The translations under genes were made by a program, and so were the position numbers. From contig JAUPFV010000002.1 in NCBI GenBank assembly GCA_036936605.1, forward strand, positions 214,264,029 to 214,328,028: DNA of 64,000 nucleotides. The letters run 5' to 3'. The first letter of the stretch is position 1; every line of letters starts with the position of its first letter. The notes under the pieces were generated by a model. The model was not told where the DNA came from. It searched no databases and worked only from the letters and a program-made list of their open reading frames with translations. Origin of the DNA: Limnanthes douglasii subsp. nivea (lineage: Eukaryota; Streptophyta; Magnoliopsida; Brassicales; Limnanthaceae). Positions 11,297 through 23,396 of this stretch are shown piece after piece.

Positions 11297-11936
11297 ATTC
11301 ACCATTACCACCAATTCATCGACCATCATCGCCACCACAACCACATCCACCACTACCGCCGCCGCACCACCACCACCCACCACCACAACTGTCACGACCA
11401 CCACCAGTAGCAACACCATGACCACGACCACCAAGATCACCACCATGACCACGACCACCACCACCATCACCACGGCTACCACCACAACCACCATCACCAC
11501 CACAACCATCACCACCGCCACCACCATGACCACTGCCACCACCACAACGACCACCACCACCAAGACCTTCACTACTACCACCACCACGACCACCACCACT
11601 ACCACCACCACGACCGTCACCACCACCACCACCACCACCACCATCCCTACCACCACTACCACCACCACAACAGTCACCACCACCGTGATTGTCACGACCA
11701 CCACCACCACCATGACCGTTACGATCACCACCACCACTGCCACGACCAAGACCACCACCACAACGACCATGACCACCACCACTACTATGGCCACTACGAC
11801 AACCACTACCACCATCACCACCACCATTACGACCACCAGCACCACCACCACTATGACCACTACCACCGCAACCACCACCATGACCAACGCCACCATCACA
11901 ACTACCATGACCACCACCACGACCACCACTACTCAT
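11297..11936 (+). repeat. CCA/ACN triplet microsatellite, about 640 bp
   Basis: A run of C-rich triplets, mostly CCA/CCG/CCT in one register, with frequent CGA and TGA-type interruptions but hardly any break in the three-base phase. Because every third base is constrained, several frames stay open: a Thr-rich frame on + (11418-11939), and Val-rich (11294-11929) and Gly-rich (11316-11936) frames on -. None has a domain or neighbouring gene signals, so I treat all as consequences of the repeat and not as genes. Confidence 0.92.
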
Positions 11937-11950
11937 TAGAAATATCGGTA

Positions 11951-12014
11951 ATAAGACGGTTACTCTATTGAGAGGAACAATAATAAGACGGTTACTCTAT
12001 TAAGAGTAACAATA
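11951..12014 (+). repeat. Two tandem 32-bp copies
   Basis: ATAAGACGGTTACTCTATT begins at 11951 and again at 11983; the two 32-base units differ at few positions. They start just past the triplet microsatellite and are followed by AT-rich sequence to 12237 in which I see nothing else. Confidence 0.75.
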
Positions 12015-12237
12015 ATAAGATTGGTATGCCTAGGTATTTCGACTAACAAAAATCAATTATGATATTCATTTTTTTAATAAGAGAATTTCTTTCACTTATT
12101 TAGGTTAACAAAAATAAATCTTGTAATTTATTACTCCTATTAAGAATATCAGTAATAATATCCATACTTTATTAAAAATAATAATAATAAGAGTATTATT
12201 TCTAAGTAATTTAGTTAACGAAAATAAATCATGTTAA

Positions 12238-14900
12238 TTATTTTTTATAAAAAAATGATATTGCAATAGTCAAATTAGCATTAGCCTTAGACAGATTTTC
12301 CTTATCATTGTCATTTTGGGTGGTTTGATAGATGTTTTCAAGGAAAGTAATTTCATCCTCAGCTTTGGCAATAGCAGTGAAAATATTGCCAAAGTTGTCA
12401 TGGTTCCAATCTTTTAATTTGGTTTTCAATCTTTTGAGCTTAAGCTAGAAAACGTGGATAGGCTGACCAAACATTGGAGCCTTTCATGAGTTCTCAATAA
12501 TTTGGTCAAACTAAGGATGCAACTTCCACATATTTAAAAATTTATAGATAATATTGGTTGAAATGAGTTATTAGAGAGGGTTATGGTGATAGGAAAATGG
12601 TCAGAGTAAGTTCTGGCCCAGTTTTTTATATGAATGTTATCAATGTAATATCTCATCTTATATCTATAAGAAATTTGTCCAATCTTTTATATTTTCTTCT
12701 ATTAGACCAGGTGTAAGGGGTACCAATGAAATTAGTATCTTCCGAGTTACAGTCCTCCATAGTGTCATTAAATTCATCAATACTTTTAAGACAAAAGGGT
12801 ATTACAATAAAGTTGTTCAAAAGCTTTAGTAATGCAATTAAAATTGTCCATAACAACCCACTTAAGTGGATTGTTAGCAATCTCTCTCATTTTATTCCAA
12901 AAGGGTAGCCTATTGACTCTATTTCATTTATTATATATTATAGAGACCATGAAATCCTTGTTACTTTGAATGTGATGAACTTTAAGGTGAAGTAGTTTCT
13001 CATGATTACAACTAATATACACCTTAAAGATGTTTTTCCAAAAGACCCAAATTCTATTGTTAACATTTAAGGTACCATCTTGAAAACCAAAAAATTTTAA
13101 GAATGAATTTAATTAACTTTCATAAACCATTGGCTCCTGTAAAGCCAGGAAGTCAATGGTTGATTTCTTAATGATGAATTACAGTCTCATAATTATATTT
13201 TTATTTCATATACCTCTAAGATTTCAATTTAAGATTTTGATAGTCATTTAAATCTAGAAGTGTTAAGATTCTTATTGACTTTTTTAGGGTCATTGGCAAT
13301 TTTCTAGACATGATTAAGTTTAGCTTTTCTGGCTTTTTTAGGCGTGATTTCAGTAAACTCAAGTTGATTTTTATATTGGGTAAAGATGGGTAGAGTTGGA
13401 AAACTTCCAGTTAATGTAGGATTTGGGGATTCAATGAAGTTATGTTCATCAGAAGACTCGATTTAGAGTGTTAAAACTATTGTTTAGCTCAATAGAATGC
13501 ATGTCCTCTATAATGTCTTAATTATTTTTATCAACTGGATTAGTTATCTTTGGTGGAGAGATATTATGGCTTTTGGAGTCTAGATTAGTATAATTTTTAG
13601 TCTGGTTATTATTGTTGACTATATTCCCACTTTTGGGTTCATTAATGATATTATTGTTATTGATTTCATTTCTAATAATAGACTTGATTTTTTGTTGAAG
13701 AATCTATTTTGCTTTATGTTGGTCTTTAGAGAAGTTTGCTGTGATATCTTTATTTTTATTTTCTTGAGAAACATTAATATTTTTCCCTTTGTTACAATTT
13801 TCAGAAGAGTGTCGAAGATGGAAACAACTTGGACAATAAACGTGGTTTTTCTCATACTTCACATCCAACCAGATGTCATCTTGTTGGTCGAAGTCAATTC
13901 AAATCTTACTTTTTAAGAGTTTGGATAGATCAAGTTCTATCCAAGCTGAGCAGAAATTATAATAAGCTAAATTTTTACTTGGAATTTATACATTAAGAAG
14001 GGTGTATAAGACTTTAGTTATATTTGTGATAGTGTCTATGTTATATAAGTACTCTGGCATTTTGGGGAAAGTGACCCATACTGGGGTCATTGAATATTCC
14101 TTTTCGGGTTAAAATCAGGTTGTCATTTTGGCAGTCTCAATAAATGTTGGGTAATTGGCCAGATATTTAGTTTCCACAAGATCCTAAGGTCAGCTACCAT
14201 ATTTAGTTCAATAAAAGTGTGTCTTTGGTACTAAATTAATAAACTAAAGTTACCATATATATTTTGACCATATAACAATATTTGAATTTCTTTCATGGAA
14301 AGTTTTCCCTGAGAATTTACCAATCGAATTCGATTTAGTATTTTCAAGAAGAATAAACTTATCTGATTTGAAGAAATGCACAACATTGTATTCTATTTTG
14401 GTATAGAAAGATGTATGCTTACGAATGACCTTCTTCTTGGTCTGATGGGGTTTGACTGCATCTTTGTATGATTTCAACTATGTTTGATTAAGAAGTGTGT
14501 TCTCTTGATTTTGATCAAAGCTTCCCTTTATGGGAGGGAAGTCTTCCACAGATTCTTGAAATGGTCTCGTGATCTTTTTGCCTTTGATTGCTACTTGTTG
14601 ACGTTTGGGATCTGAATTTTCTTTCTTTCTTCCATTAGGTTTGTTCTCATTGATCATTGAGAATGATTCTTCTCGAAGAAAACTATAAGACCTGGCTTCT
14701 TTGGCAACAAAAAGGTCTTCTAGGTTTTCTTGTGATGATGAATCGAATCTTATGGCCTTAAACTATGACTCAAACTTCCTTCTAATAATTTAATACGAAT
14801 TTCGACTTTGACTTTCTTCAATTTGATATTGTATTTAATTCCCCCCAATTCAAAAACCCTAGAGGAAATTTTGGATGTCTTCGTTCTCAAATCCTTGAGG
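12238..14900 (-). mobile_element. LINE 2: 5' half of an L1-like element
   Basis: Read on the minus strand. ORF1 remnants lie from about 14480 to 13300. A conserved N-terminal part (SYKDAVKP near 14475) is followed by a CX2CX4HX4C zinc knuckle, CPSCFHLRHSSENC, near 13800-13850; this is the RNA-binding Gag-like protein. The AP-like endonuclease runs from about 13200 to 12650 (FLALQEP, then MREIANNPLKW, FNDTMEDCN and GTPYTWSNRR). The linker KLKDWNHDNFGNIF follows at 12430-12240, where similarity stops before RT. Multiple frameshifts and stops. It faces LINE 1 tail to tail across the microsatellite. The upper limit near 14900 is a guess from where the ORF1-like reading fades. Confidence 0.8.
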
Positions 14901-14929
14901 AAAGTATTTGAAAGTCTTCTTACAGGAAA

Positions 14930-16380
14930 CGCGAATCAACAAATAGAAGAATTCTTTAATTGAGGGAGAAGAGAGATTGAATCTAGAGGATGAGTCCTCA
15001 AATGTAGTCTACACTCTTGGAGCATATTCTCTATTTTTGCCTTTATATTTTAATTTTTCATGTTTATTTAGTGTCATCAAATATCCTATATTTTTTTAAT
15101 ATAATCAAAAAGTTTTTTAAAAAATATTTTTCAAATAATAAATTTAATTTTATTAAAAAATATATTTTGTTGCATTATTTTTGTATTGAAAAAGAAGATC
15201 TAAAGCTTTTTTTAAACGTTGAGAAGATAGGAAAATGAAGAAGTTAAAACAAATCGAAAGAATAAAAAGACACATCAAGAATTATAAAAGAAAAGATATG
15301 ATTTCTTAAAAAATATTAAAATGGTTAAATAGAAAAATACAAGTAAATATATTAAGATAATATTTTTTTAGTTTGATTTTAAAATGGTGAGTTTAAAAAA
15401 ATACGGAAATACAAATTTTATTTAGTTTTCATATATTCTTTTTATTAGATTTTATTCTATCTATTTTCAACAATATCTTTTATATAACAGATTTGATTTT
15501 ACGTCCATGTATTTTTTAAAATATTTTTGAAATATTAAGTTTAATTTTTTTATATTTATTTTTATAAAAATATATTTTATTTTTATAAAAATATATTTTA
15601 TTTTTATATATGTTAACAAACACTAAAAATTAAAATAAATACATAAAAAACAAAAAAAACGAAGAAACATAAACAAATAAATAAAATTTAAAATAGTGTG
15701 CGTGGTTTTGTTAAGCCGCTCTCGCTATTTAACAAGTGGATTAACTTTTTTCAAGATTTTTTTAGTTAACACTTATATTAACACGTTCATTGCAGTGATT
15801 TTAGGAACGTGCTAACAAACATGTGTATTTCGTGTATGCTTTAACACCTCCATTGTACAGGTTCTAATGGATTAAACATCAGTACAATGCTCTATATATA
15901 AGGTTTCATGTGGTTGGGCCGCGGTTTTTTGGCTAATGGATTTTTTGTAGGTCTAGTTGGTTGTTTTTCTTATTTGAAAAAAGTGACATATTTTTTTGGA
16001 TCCTTACACTTCAACCTTTTGGATGGGGCAAGTAGAGTTTTGTGCCAAGAGGTATTAATTAGGCCGCTTCATATTGATGTTTTTGGATTTAATCATTTTT
16101 TATATCTTGTGGGCTTGCTTTGGATAGGGTAGTTAACCAGGTTTTTTCTATACAATATAGTATTTTGGACTGCCTTGTCCATTGGCAAGCCTATCAGATA
16201 TGTAGTTTCTTTTTAGAATTATGCAACTAACCATGACTCTCACCACCTAAGTAGAATCTAGATTTTATGGAATCCAAGTGAAATATCTATCTTTATCATA
16301 TATTTATTTATGGTATGCATCCATTGTAAAATTAAAAGTCTTAACTTTATTTTTTCCTTTCGTTTCACCGTCATTTAGGC
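14930..16380. other. AT-rich non-coding stretch
   Basis: Very AT-rich, with repeated TATTTTTATAAAAATAT-like words near 15560-15610. A short open stretch at 15908-16132 has no recognisable motif and is probably chance or a decayed LINE leader. I see no gene here. Confidence 0.5.
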
Positions 16381-16382
16381 TT

Positions 16383-18535
16383 TTAATAGTGCTCTTGATC
16401 GTATTCCTCTTTGGTCAAATCTAGTGTCATTGTGGCGCTAGATGAGGGATCTTTGTGGGTCACTCTGGGGGATTTCAACGGTGTCCTTAAGTCGTTTCCA
16501 CAGAGAATTGGAATACGACAATTGAAAATTGAAAATTTTGTTATTATCATTGTGAGCTCAGTGATATTTTTTCTTTTGTATTCCAATTATCTTGGACTAA
16601 TAAGCAACCTCTACCTTATATTGTCAATAATTGATCATGTCTTAGTCAACAATAGATTATATAAGTCATTTCCAATGTCTTTAGCCCATTATGGATTTTC
16701 TTGTACTTCCGACCAAACCACTATCACCCTAACTATAGGCATCATTCGCACGTATATCAAATAAACCTTTCAAATTCTTCAATATGTGGCAATCTTATCC
16801 AAAATTCAAAAAAATTATCATTAATAAAAGGAATCTTCAAAAAACTCATTCATCTTCAATTTATCCTCTATAGTCTCAATTCGTAAGGAATATAATGATA
16901 TTAGGTCTTGGGTATCCAATGCCCAAAATGACCTCTTTTATGCTCAGTCTCGCGTTTCTCATGCTTAAACCAAATCCTAGTTTTAAAAGAATTAAGGTTT
17001 CTTCTTCTTTTATCTTTCTCAACAGAGTCAAAAAATCATTTCTCAAACAATAATCAAGAGAGACATGGCTCAAACTCAAAGACTGTAATATAAAATTCTT
17101 CCAAAATAGTATCAAAACATGTATCTTAAGTAATAAAATGGTTTTAATATATAATAACAAAGGATACCAAGTAACCTCTATTTCGGGAGTCAATGAGAAA
17201 TCAGTTTCTGGCTTGGCTCCTGGTGCTCTATCGACCTTTTAACCTCTAATTTTCTTCATATTCCTAGTGACCGGTACTCTAAAGAGAAGGTTAAGGATTT
17301 TTTAGCAAGATAATCAATGGAACTATGAAAATATCTCCGTAAATTTTATTAGTACATACATCAACAAAATAAATAAGCTCAAGATCAAAAACTCTCTGGA
17401 AGACTCCATAAACTGAACTCTTTCTAACCAACAAACTTTCAACAACAAGCTTACTTGGGAAAGCATTAGAAACAAATGGCCAAAATCATAAATATTTTTA
17501 ACAAAGTCTAGAATCCTATCATTCCTAAGATGTACTCATTCCTTCTATGGAGAGTTTTGAATCATTGGATCCTTGTGGATCAAATTCTTCAGCAAAGCAA
17601 GTTTTCTCTCGCTTTTATGTCAACTCTATTCAAAATATGAAATTATTCCTCACTTGTTTGTTTAATGCAAGATTTCATGGCAAGTATGGACATATTTTAG
17701 TAGTCAATTCAGTATCAACATATGCAGTCACATGTCAATTCAGCACATAATAAGACAATGGTTATGGTCATCAACAAAGGAAATTCACATTAGAAACATT
17801 CTTTATGCATTGATATGTCAGAAGTTATGGGCAAATAGAAACAACGCCAAACAACAAAGTCATTCTATCACAACAACAACAACTATCACTAAAATCAATA
17901 AGATAATTCAAAATCTTGATATGTCTAATGTCATCAAAAGAAAACAGTGCGATAAATAAACAAAATATTCCAATAGAGCTTGGTTGTTTTAATCATCTAA
18001 ATAGTCCTTACAAATCATGCTACGTAAAATGACATTCTCCTACAGCTACCAGATTCAAGCTAAATATTGACGGATCATGTGCCATCAATGTAGAAGCAAG
18101 TGGAAGTGCAATCATAAGAGACTTAAAAGGATAAATCATTCATGAAACAAGAAGGTTATACGGTAACAAATCGTTTTGAACTCAGAATTTTTATCCCTAC
18201 TTGATGGCCTTATACTCTGATCTCATCTTAATATCAATGATATAGACATGGAAACAGACTCTAACATTCTATGTGATATGCTCAAAAATCAAAATTCTTC
18301 TTGGTATTTAACTCCTCTAAAAAATTGCTACAAGAATCTTAAAAGAAATTCTATGACTCTTTCTCATATATATAGAGAGAGCAGAGTATGGTCGCAGATT
18401 GGCTAGCTAGATGAACTCATAAATTTAAAATCAAACTAGACCTCGATACAAATCAAATGCTTAATAAACTCAAAGTTATAGCTCTTATCGATAGCCTAGA
18501 TATTGGTTTTTTAGAGATAATAACTAACTTGTTTT
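16383..18535 (+). mobile_element. LINE 3: L1-like element with RT core missing, RNase H kept
   Basis: Plus strand. Endonuclease pieces at 16411-16764 (WVTLGDFNGVLKS, SWTNKQP, IIDHVLVNNRLYKSFPMSLAH, then a SDQTTITLT box). The inter-domain linker follows at 16870-17300. Near 17540 the text moves to the zinc-binding RT tail, then a connector at 17732-17950, and RNase H from about 18045 (LNIDGSCAINVEASGSAIIRD, where D-G-S holds the first catalytic Asp). RNase H fades near 18530. Most of RT is missing between 17350 and 17540. Stops and frameshifts throughout. The RNase H marks the plant L1 branch that acquired this domain. Confidence 0.8.
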
Positions 18536-18739
18536 CTTGATTAACAATCTATATTCATTAATATATATTATACTAATCTATATGCTGGCAGGTAAATCTT
18601 ACCTAACTAGAATCTATTTACAGATTAGCCCTAACATTAATTTGAGCGTAGCATCAGTCTTTTTATTCTCGTTCCAAGGAAGTCGTACAATCAAGCTCTT
18701 CGTTTTTCTTTCTCTTTTGAATCAAGCTCTCCATTTATA

Positions 18740-19850
18740 ACTTCCTCCAGCTAAATTTGTTCATCACATCCTATTTGAGCTTAAATATGGCTTCCAGACA
18801 TCTCTCTCAGTAGTTACTGAAGTTATCGTTGCAGGCTTTGCTAGTTGGTTGTCAGAGAAGAAGGCTAATGAATCTCGACGTTTGAAAGTGTCTGTGGGTC
18901 ATGATTCTAGGATATCTTCTCAAATATTGATGGATGTTGTTTCTCGAGGCCTTTCTGAATTGATGGAAATATCATGATAACATCCACTATCTTCCATACA
19001 ATAGGAACGAATACAAGTTCTTCAATAGTTCTGGTGGGATTGGAAAAGCATATATAAAAATATACTAGAGCGAGTTGTAGTTATATACAAGACCTTTTCA
19101 GCTAAAGATTCAAAGAGCTCATGAAAGGAAGCTTCTGTGTCAATTAAAAAAGTTTATTACATGGCAGTATATACATCTGACCTTATGAAAGCAGTTCGTA
19201 AAGTTGTTGTAAATTCGGAAAATCCACTAGAAGGGTTCCATATTGTTGTTGAGGCGGGAAATCGAGTTGTAGGCTTCTTTGCGACTATGGTTCTTGAGCC
19301 ACTATAAGCGGTTACTTCTGGTATTCAATTCTTAGAACCATATGAAACTTAGGGGGAAGTACCATAGGTTTAAGAGAGGATAGAAGAATGTGATTGATGA
19401 AGCCATTCACTTGAATTATTTTGGAGAGGTATCACATTTGGCTATTGAAACCAACGGTCATGGTCAAAATCTTGAATAAACTTGCCTCAGTAAGGGCTGT
19501 TGGAATAGCTGATGGCAACGAAGTTTTGACTGGTCTAGTTGAGGGTCTGGAAGAACCAGGAGTTGCGGTAAAATTGAAACTAAAAATCAATCAGAATCAT
19601 TATGTTCTTAAAGGATGATCATTCCGGGAATATGAAAAGGCATTACTACAAATAGCTTCGTTAATTATGAAGAGTTTCTGGTTTTGGTGGCTGGTTTCTT
19701 CTTTGACTCTCTCTTTATGATCTCTTCCTTCCCTTAAAATTGAGGCACAAACCCAAGAAGATGTTGTGAAACTTGGAATCACGGTTGTTGTTGTTATTAA
19801 GGAGTTTCAGTAATGGACTTGTCTTCCCTGGACAAGCTTATTCATCAAAT
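18740..19850 (+). pseudogene. Pseudogene of a plant phosphoglucomutase/phosphomannomutase-family protein
   Basis: Blocks of an alpha-D-phosphohexomutase occur in order on +. They are FASWLSEKKANESRRLKVSV with GHDSRIS (18835-18915), LPYNRNEYKFF with SSGGIGKA (18985-19055), VYTSDLMKAVRKVV and PLEGFHIVVEAGN (19165-19270), LAIETNGHG (19436), VKILNKLAS through LVEGLEEPGVAV (19460-19575), KINQNH (19585) and a GWFLL-like C-terminus near 19690. These best match the divergent plant phosphoglucomutase/phosphomannomutase proteins typified by Arabidopsis At1g70820 (from memory). The codon for the phosphorylated serine of the TASHLPYN loop appears to have lost a base. The metal-binding DxDxD region is deleted between about 19340 and 19390. 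Many frameshifts and stops, but no intron-like sequence, so a processed copy is likely. Confidence 0.8.
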
Positions 19851-20420
19851 TTAATCATTTCAAGGTTAAGTAGAAAATCCCAATTCTTTGAAAATTATTA
19901 GAGGAATCTAAATTCTTCAATTAATTGACATGGAAGAAAATTATATTTCTGAGCCCTCCTCGTGCCTCAGTTGGGATTATATAGCCTTCGAATTATGTCT
20001 TGAGGAATTCATCATCTTTCATGAGTATCAAGTGTTATAGTGCAAAATCGAAGTCGGCATTTGTTGTTGTTCCTGCTTAGTTGAAGTCAACGGTTCTTCC
20101 TCATTGTCAATAAGTTGAGCAATCATTATACTCTTCTAAGATCTTGTTAATTGAAGATGATAATCTTTCTCAAACTTCTCTGCTAGCCTCCTGATTTTTC
20201 AATTTGGTGTTCATCATTAACTTCGAGTCTCTTCATCTGTCTCTAACCCTCTAGTTAGATACCAAATGTGAAAAGGAAAAAGATGAAAGCGGGAAGGTTT
20301 AGCGCCGAGTTAGTTTTACTTCATGTTTTAGTCCATATTTTTGGACCTCTTTATCTATTATTGAATGGGATCGAACCCGTCTCTATTTAATATTCATTCG
20401 TTTGCTTAAAAAATAAAAAA
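19850..20420 (-). mobile_element. Possible LTR-retrotransposon start (LTR end, PBS, gag leader)
   Basis: On the minus strand TTTGGTATCTAACTAGAGGG (about 20267-20248) resembles the initiator-Met PBS context TTGGTATCAGAGCC. The sequence before it (20420-20270) would be the LTR end and the sequence after it a gag leader with Glu/Lys/Gln-rich reading and no clear domain. No second LTR or pol is visible, so this is a weak call. Confidence 0.35.
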
Positions 20421-20429
20421 GACTCTATT

Positions 20430-23275
20430 TTTGGGGTTGTGAATGTCTTTGTAAACTATTTCTCAAATCTTCTTGGTACCATTCATCCTCCTAGTTAACT
20501 AGGTCTTATGAGGGTCCCAAATCTCATTTTCACTATTGTCAACTCACTGGATAAGACATCCATGATTCAACTGTAACGTGTGAGGAGATAAAAATGTTTT
20601 ATTCATTATTCATAATAACAAATCATTGAGGCCTGATGACTACAGTGCGAGTTTTTTTAAGCATTCCTAAAATATTGTGGGTAATTGTATCTTCAAATGG
20701 GGTCCTCAATTTATTTAGTTTCTATACATATGGTCTTTTTTTAATCTTACTTCTATCTCTTTTATTCCAAAAAAAAACTCTTTTTCTTATGTCTTCGATT
20801 TCAGATCGATTGGTTATTATAATGATGTGTACAAGATAATCTCCAAGATTTGGCTAACGTAATCAAGGAGTCCTTCCATTATGTGATTGATAAATCTCAA
20901 TCGGTTTCATCTCAAGACTTAGCATTTTATACAACATCATTATCTCTCGAGAAATCATTAGGGGTTACCAAACTAACAGCAAAGTCTTATAGGATCGCAC
21001 TAAAAACAATATTATCAACTCTTTTGAAAATGTTCATTGGCATTTTATTTTTGGACATCATTATCGCCATTAAATTCTTTGAGGTGATGATTTCTTGGAT
21101 AATCTATTATATATCTACTCTCTTATACAGTGTTAGTATATATGGTGATCCTAATGGTAATTTCTAAGATATGAATGGGCTTAGGAAATGTAACCCTCTC
21201 TCCCCATTTATATTTTTTCTTGTAATGCAAGTCTTATCCAATATCCTTAATGAGAAAAACAATGACATAAATTTTAAATTACACTAGAAACATCAAAATC
21301 TCAAAACTGTTAACCTTTGTTTTGTTGATGGTCTGATTATTTTATGTTATGATGATCTTAACTCCCTCAATCTCATCAAAAATGATTTAAATAAAAAAAA
21401 TGCTCTCTCGAGTCTCCAATTCAGTCCTGCTAAAAGTCAAAAGTTCCTCTCTAGGATAAACCCCACCATTTGACAAGATCTGATTAGGGTACAATGTTGG
21501 CTTACTTCCAGTAAATTATATGGGTGTCTTTTTTCTTACGTGTCGAATTTTCTACAACAACTGTTGGTCTCTCCTATAAAATATCATTGCTCGTATTGAT
21601 TTGTGGACCTCTAAACAATTTTTTTGCAGGTAAACTCGAGCTCATCAAGTTTATTCTCTTTGCAAGCTAGGTATGATGAGGATTTATTTGACCCGCAAGT
21701 TGAACAGGTAAAATATTGGACCGATATTTACTTTATAATATAAACCCAAAATATGTGTAACATTGAGGGCACTTTATGTATTAAGGAGTAAATATTTTTT
21801 TACTTAGTAAATTTGTGAGGTGGATTAGCCTTAAATGGACTAATTGTGTATGCCCAAAGTCCCATCATCATTACTATATAAGCCATTATACATTTTCATG
21901 GAAAGGAACACAAAGAATATTTTACCTACGAATTTTAACATTCCTCTAAGATATATTTGTTTTTCTTCTGTTTTTAAACAAACCCTAAATATATATTTCT
22001 CGTCTACTACTTTTATATATTTTTACTCATCAATTCATATTGGTATTTAATCTCCATCCTTCATCTAGAGTTCTTAAAGAGTTATCTCAGTCTCTCTGAC
22101 GTTTCCTTTTGTCAGGTCTTGAGATGAAAGCTTCAAGTGCTAAGTTAGTTTGGTGAAATATAACATTTCCCATGTTGGAAGGCCATGTTGGGATCATATA
22201 TCTCAAAACCTAGAATCATGCAGTTGTTTTAAAATATTTGTAGTCCTTATTTAGTAGAAAAGCAACTCAATCTGGTGTGACTTGATTAATACCGAAAAGA
22301 TTAAAAATAAAAATAAAATGGTCTTTTAATCTTGGTTTCCATTCATCTTGGACTTGGAGGAAAATTTTAAATCTTAAGCCTTTGGCTAGAAAAATGTAGA
22401 GGGTGACGATTGGTAAAAGAAAGACTACCTCCTTCTAGATGGCTCGTGGTTTTCCCCATCTCTCTAGTAACCCATTGTGGACAAAATATTATTCGTGATT
22501 CAAAATTTGACAATAATACTAAGGTATCGATATCATTATGGATGGACTATAGAACTGGTCAGCCCGAATAAGGTCTACAAGTGTGAAAATCATCACAACC
22601 TTCAAGAGATTAACAACCGTATTTTTCCTCTTCTCCTGTCATTAACTATGTCGTTGTCCATTTTAGACCACTAAGAGTGGAAACATAAATTTCATAATCA
22701 AATCACTTATAATGCAATATGTACGTTCACCATCTATGTCGGATGGGTTGGTTTGGTATGGCATAATTATAATATTCTCTATCATTTTTATTTGTTTTTG
22801 GCTTGCTATCCTCGATTAATTGTCAACCCGAGATAAACTCATACGTTTGGGACTAAACTCCCCTCCGAAATGTATATTGTATAATTTTGTGTTGAATTCA
22901 TCAATCATATTCTTTATGATTGTTGCTTCACTCATAGTATATGGGTTGGAGTCAGTTCCAAACTTGCTTTATACTAACCGACACTAGTTTGAATTTCGAG
23001 ATTATGGAGGCATCGAACGGTCCTCCGTCTTACATCCTCCATATTTTGCACTCATGTTTTGGCACAATAATATACCACGTATTGCGGGAGCAGAATGCAA
23101 GAATTTTTTGTTCCCCTTATGTTCGCACCATACGCTTTCCAACTTTCAGTTCAAATTCTTTGGAACCAAGGTTAATTGGTATTCGTAATTTTTGTTTGAT
23201 TTCTAACTTACCTTTATTGTACGTAGTTGTCACTCTTATTTGTTGTGGTTTTCGTAGTAGTGTGTTGAACTGATT
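20430..23275 (+). mobile_element. LINE 4: L1-like RT and zinc-binding tail, interrupted
   Basis: Plus strand. RT begins near 20590 (EIKNVLF, then a degraded PDGFSxxFF). A long piece at 20850-21167 covers the fingers and palm (ALKTILSTLLKMF..., ending SVSIYGDPNGNF). It is followed by CNPLSPFIFFLVMQVLSNIL (21200-21250) and VNLCFVDGLIIL (21310-21345, the catalytic FADD box reading F-V-D-G). The thumb starts at about 21540 and is interrupted near 21706. It resumes with RVLKELSQSL at about 22062, then MKASSAKLVW (22120) and the zinc-binding domain to about 23275 (LPPKCILxNFVL and VLREQNARIF). No RNase H follows. The second catalytic Asp is gone and the frames are broken. Confidence 0.8.
21707..22062 (+). 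mobile_element. About 355-bp insertion inside LINE 4, LTR-like
   Basis: LINE 4 thumb coding is readable up to about 21705 (FIxPAS) and picks up again at about 22062, leaving roughly 355 bases that do not belong. The insert has a TATA-like CTATATAAGCC near 21876 and an AT-rich, T-rich second half. This looks like a solo LTR or a short non-autonomous element. I could not fix a target-site duplication or terminal repeats. Confidence 0.4.
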
Positions 23276-23396
23276 TTGAGTAGTTTCACGTTTGTTTGAC
23301 GACTACTTGAGGTTCTGCGGGTTTATTCCTATTGTGCTCTATTCTTCAGTTATTTAGATATTGTTGTATCCTAATCTAATTTTAAATCTAGCTATT

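Noticed and set aside
11294..11939. Three long open frames (Thr-rich on +, Val-rich and Gly-rich on -)
   Set aside because: All are produced by a C-rich triplet repeat that avoids stop codons in several frames; no domains, and the frames begin and end with the repeat.
15908..16132. 74-residue open frame upstream of LINE 3
   Set aside because: Hydrophobic, with no recognisable motif, no supporting signals and AT-rich decayed surroundings; probably chance.
20325..20385. Possible tRNA-like T-arm (GGGATCGAACCCG)
   Set aside because: No matching acceptor stem, anticodon arm or D-arm can be paired around it.
21674..21690. TGATGAGG as the start of a Tat solo LTR inside LINE 4
   Set aside because: The same bases continue the LINE thumb reading frame (V-Y-W-x-F-I-x-P), so they are LINE sequence; the foreign segment starts about 30 bases later.
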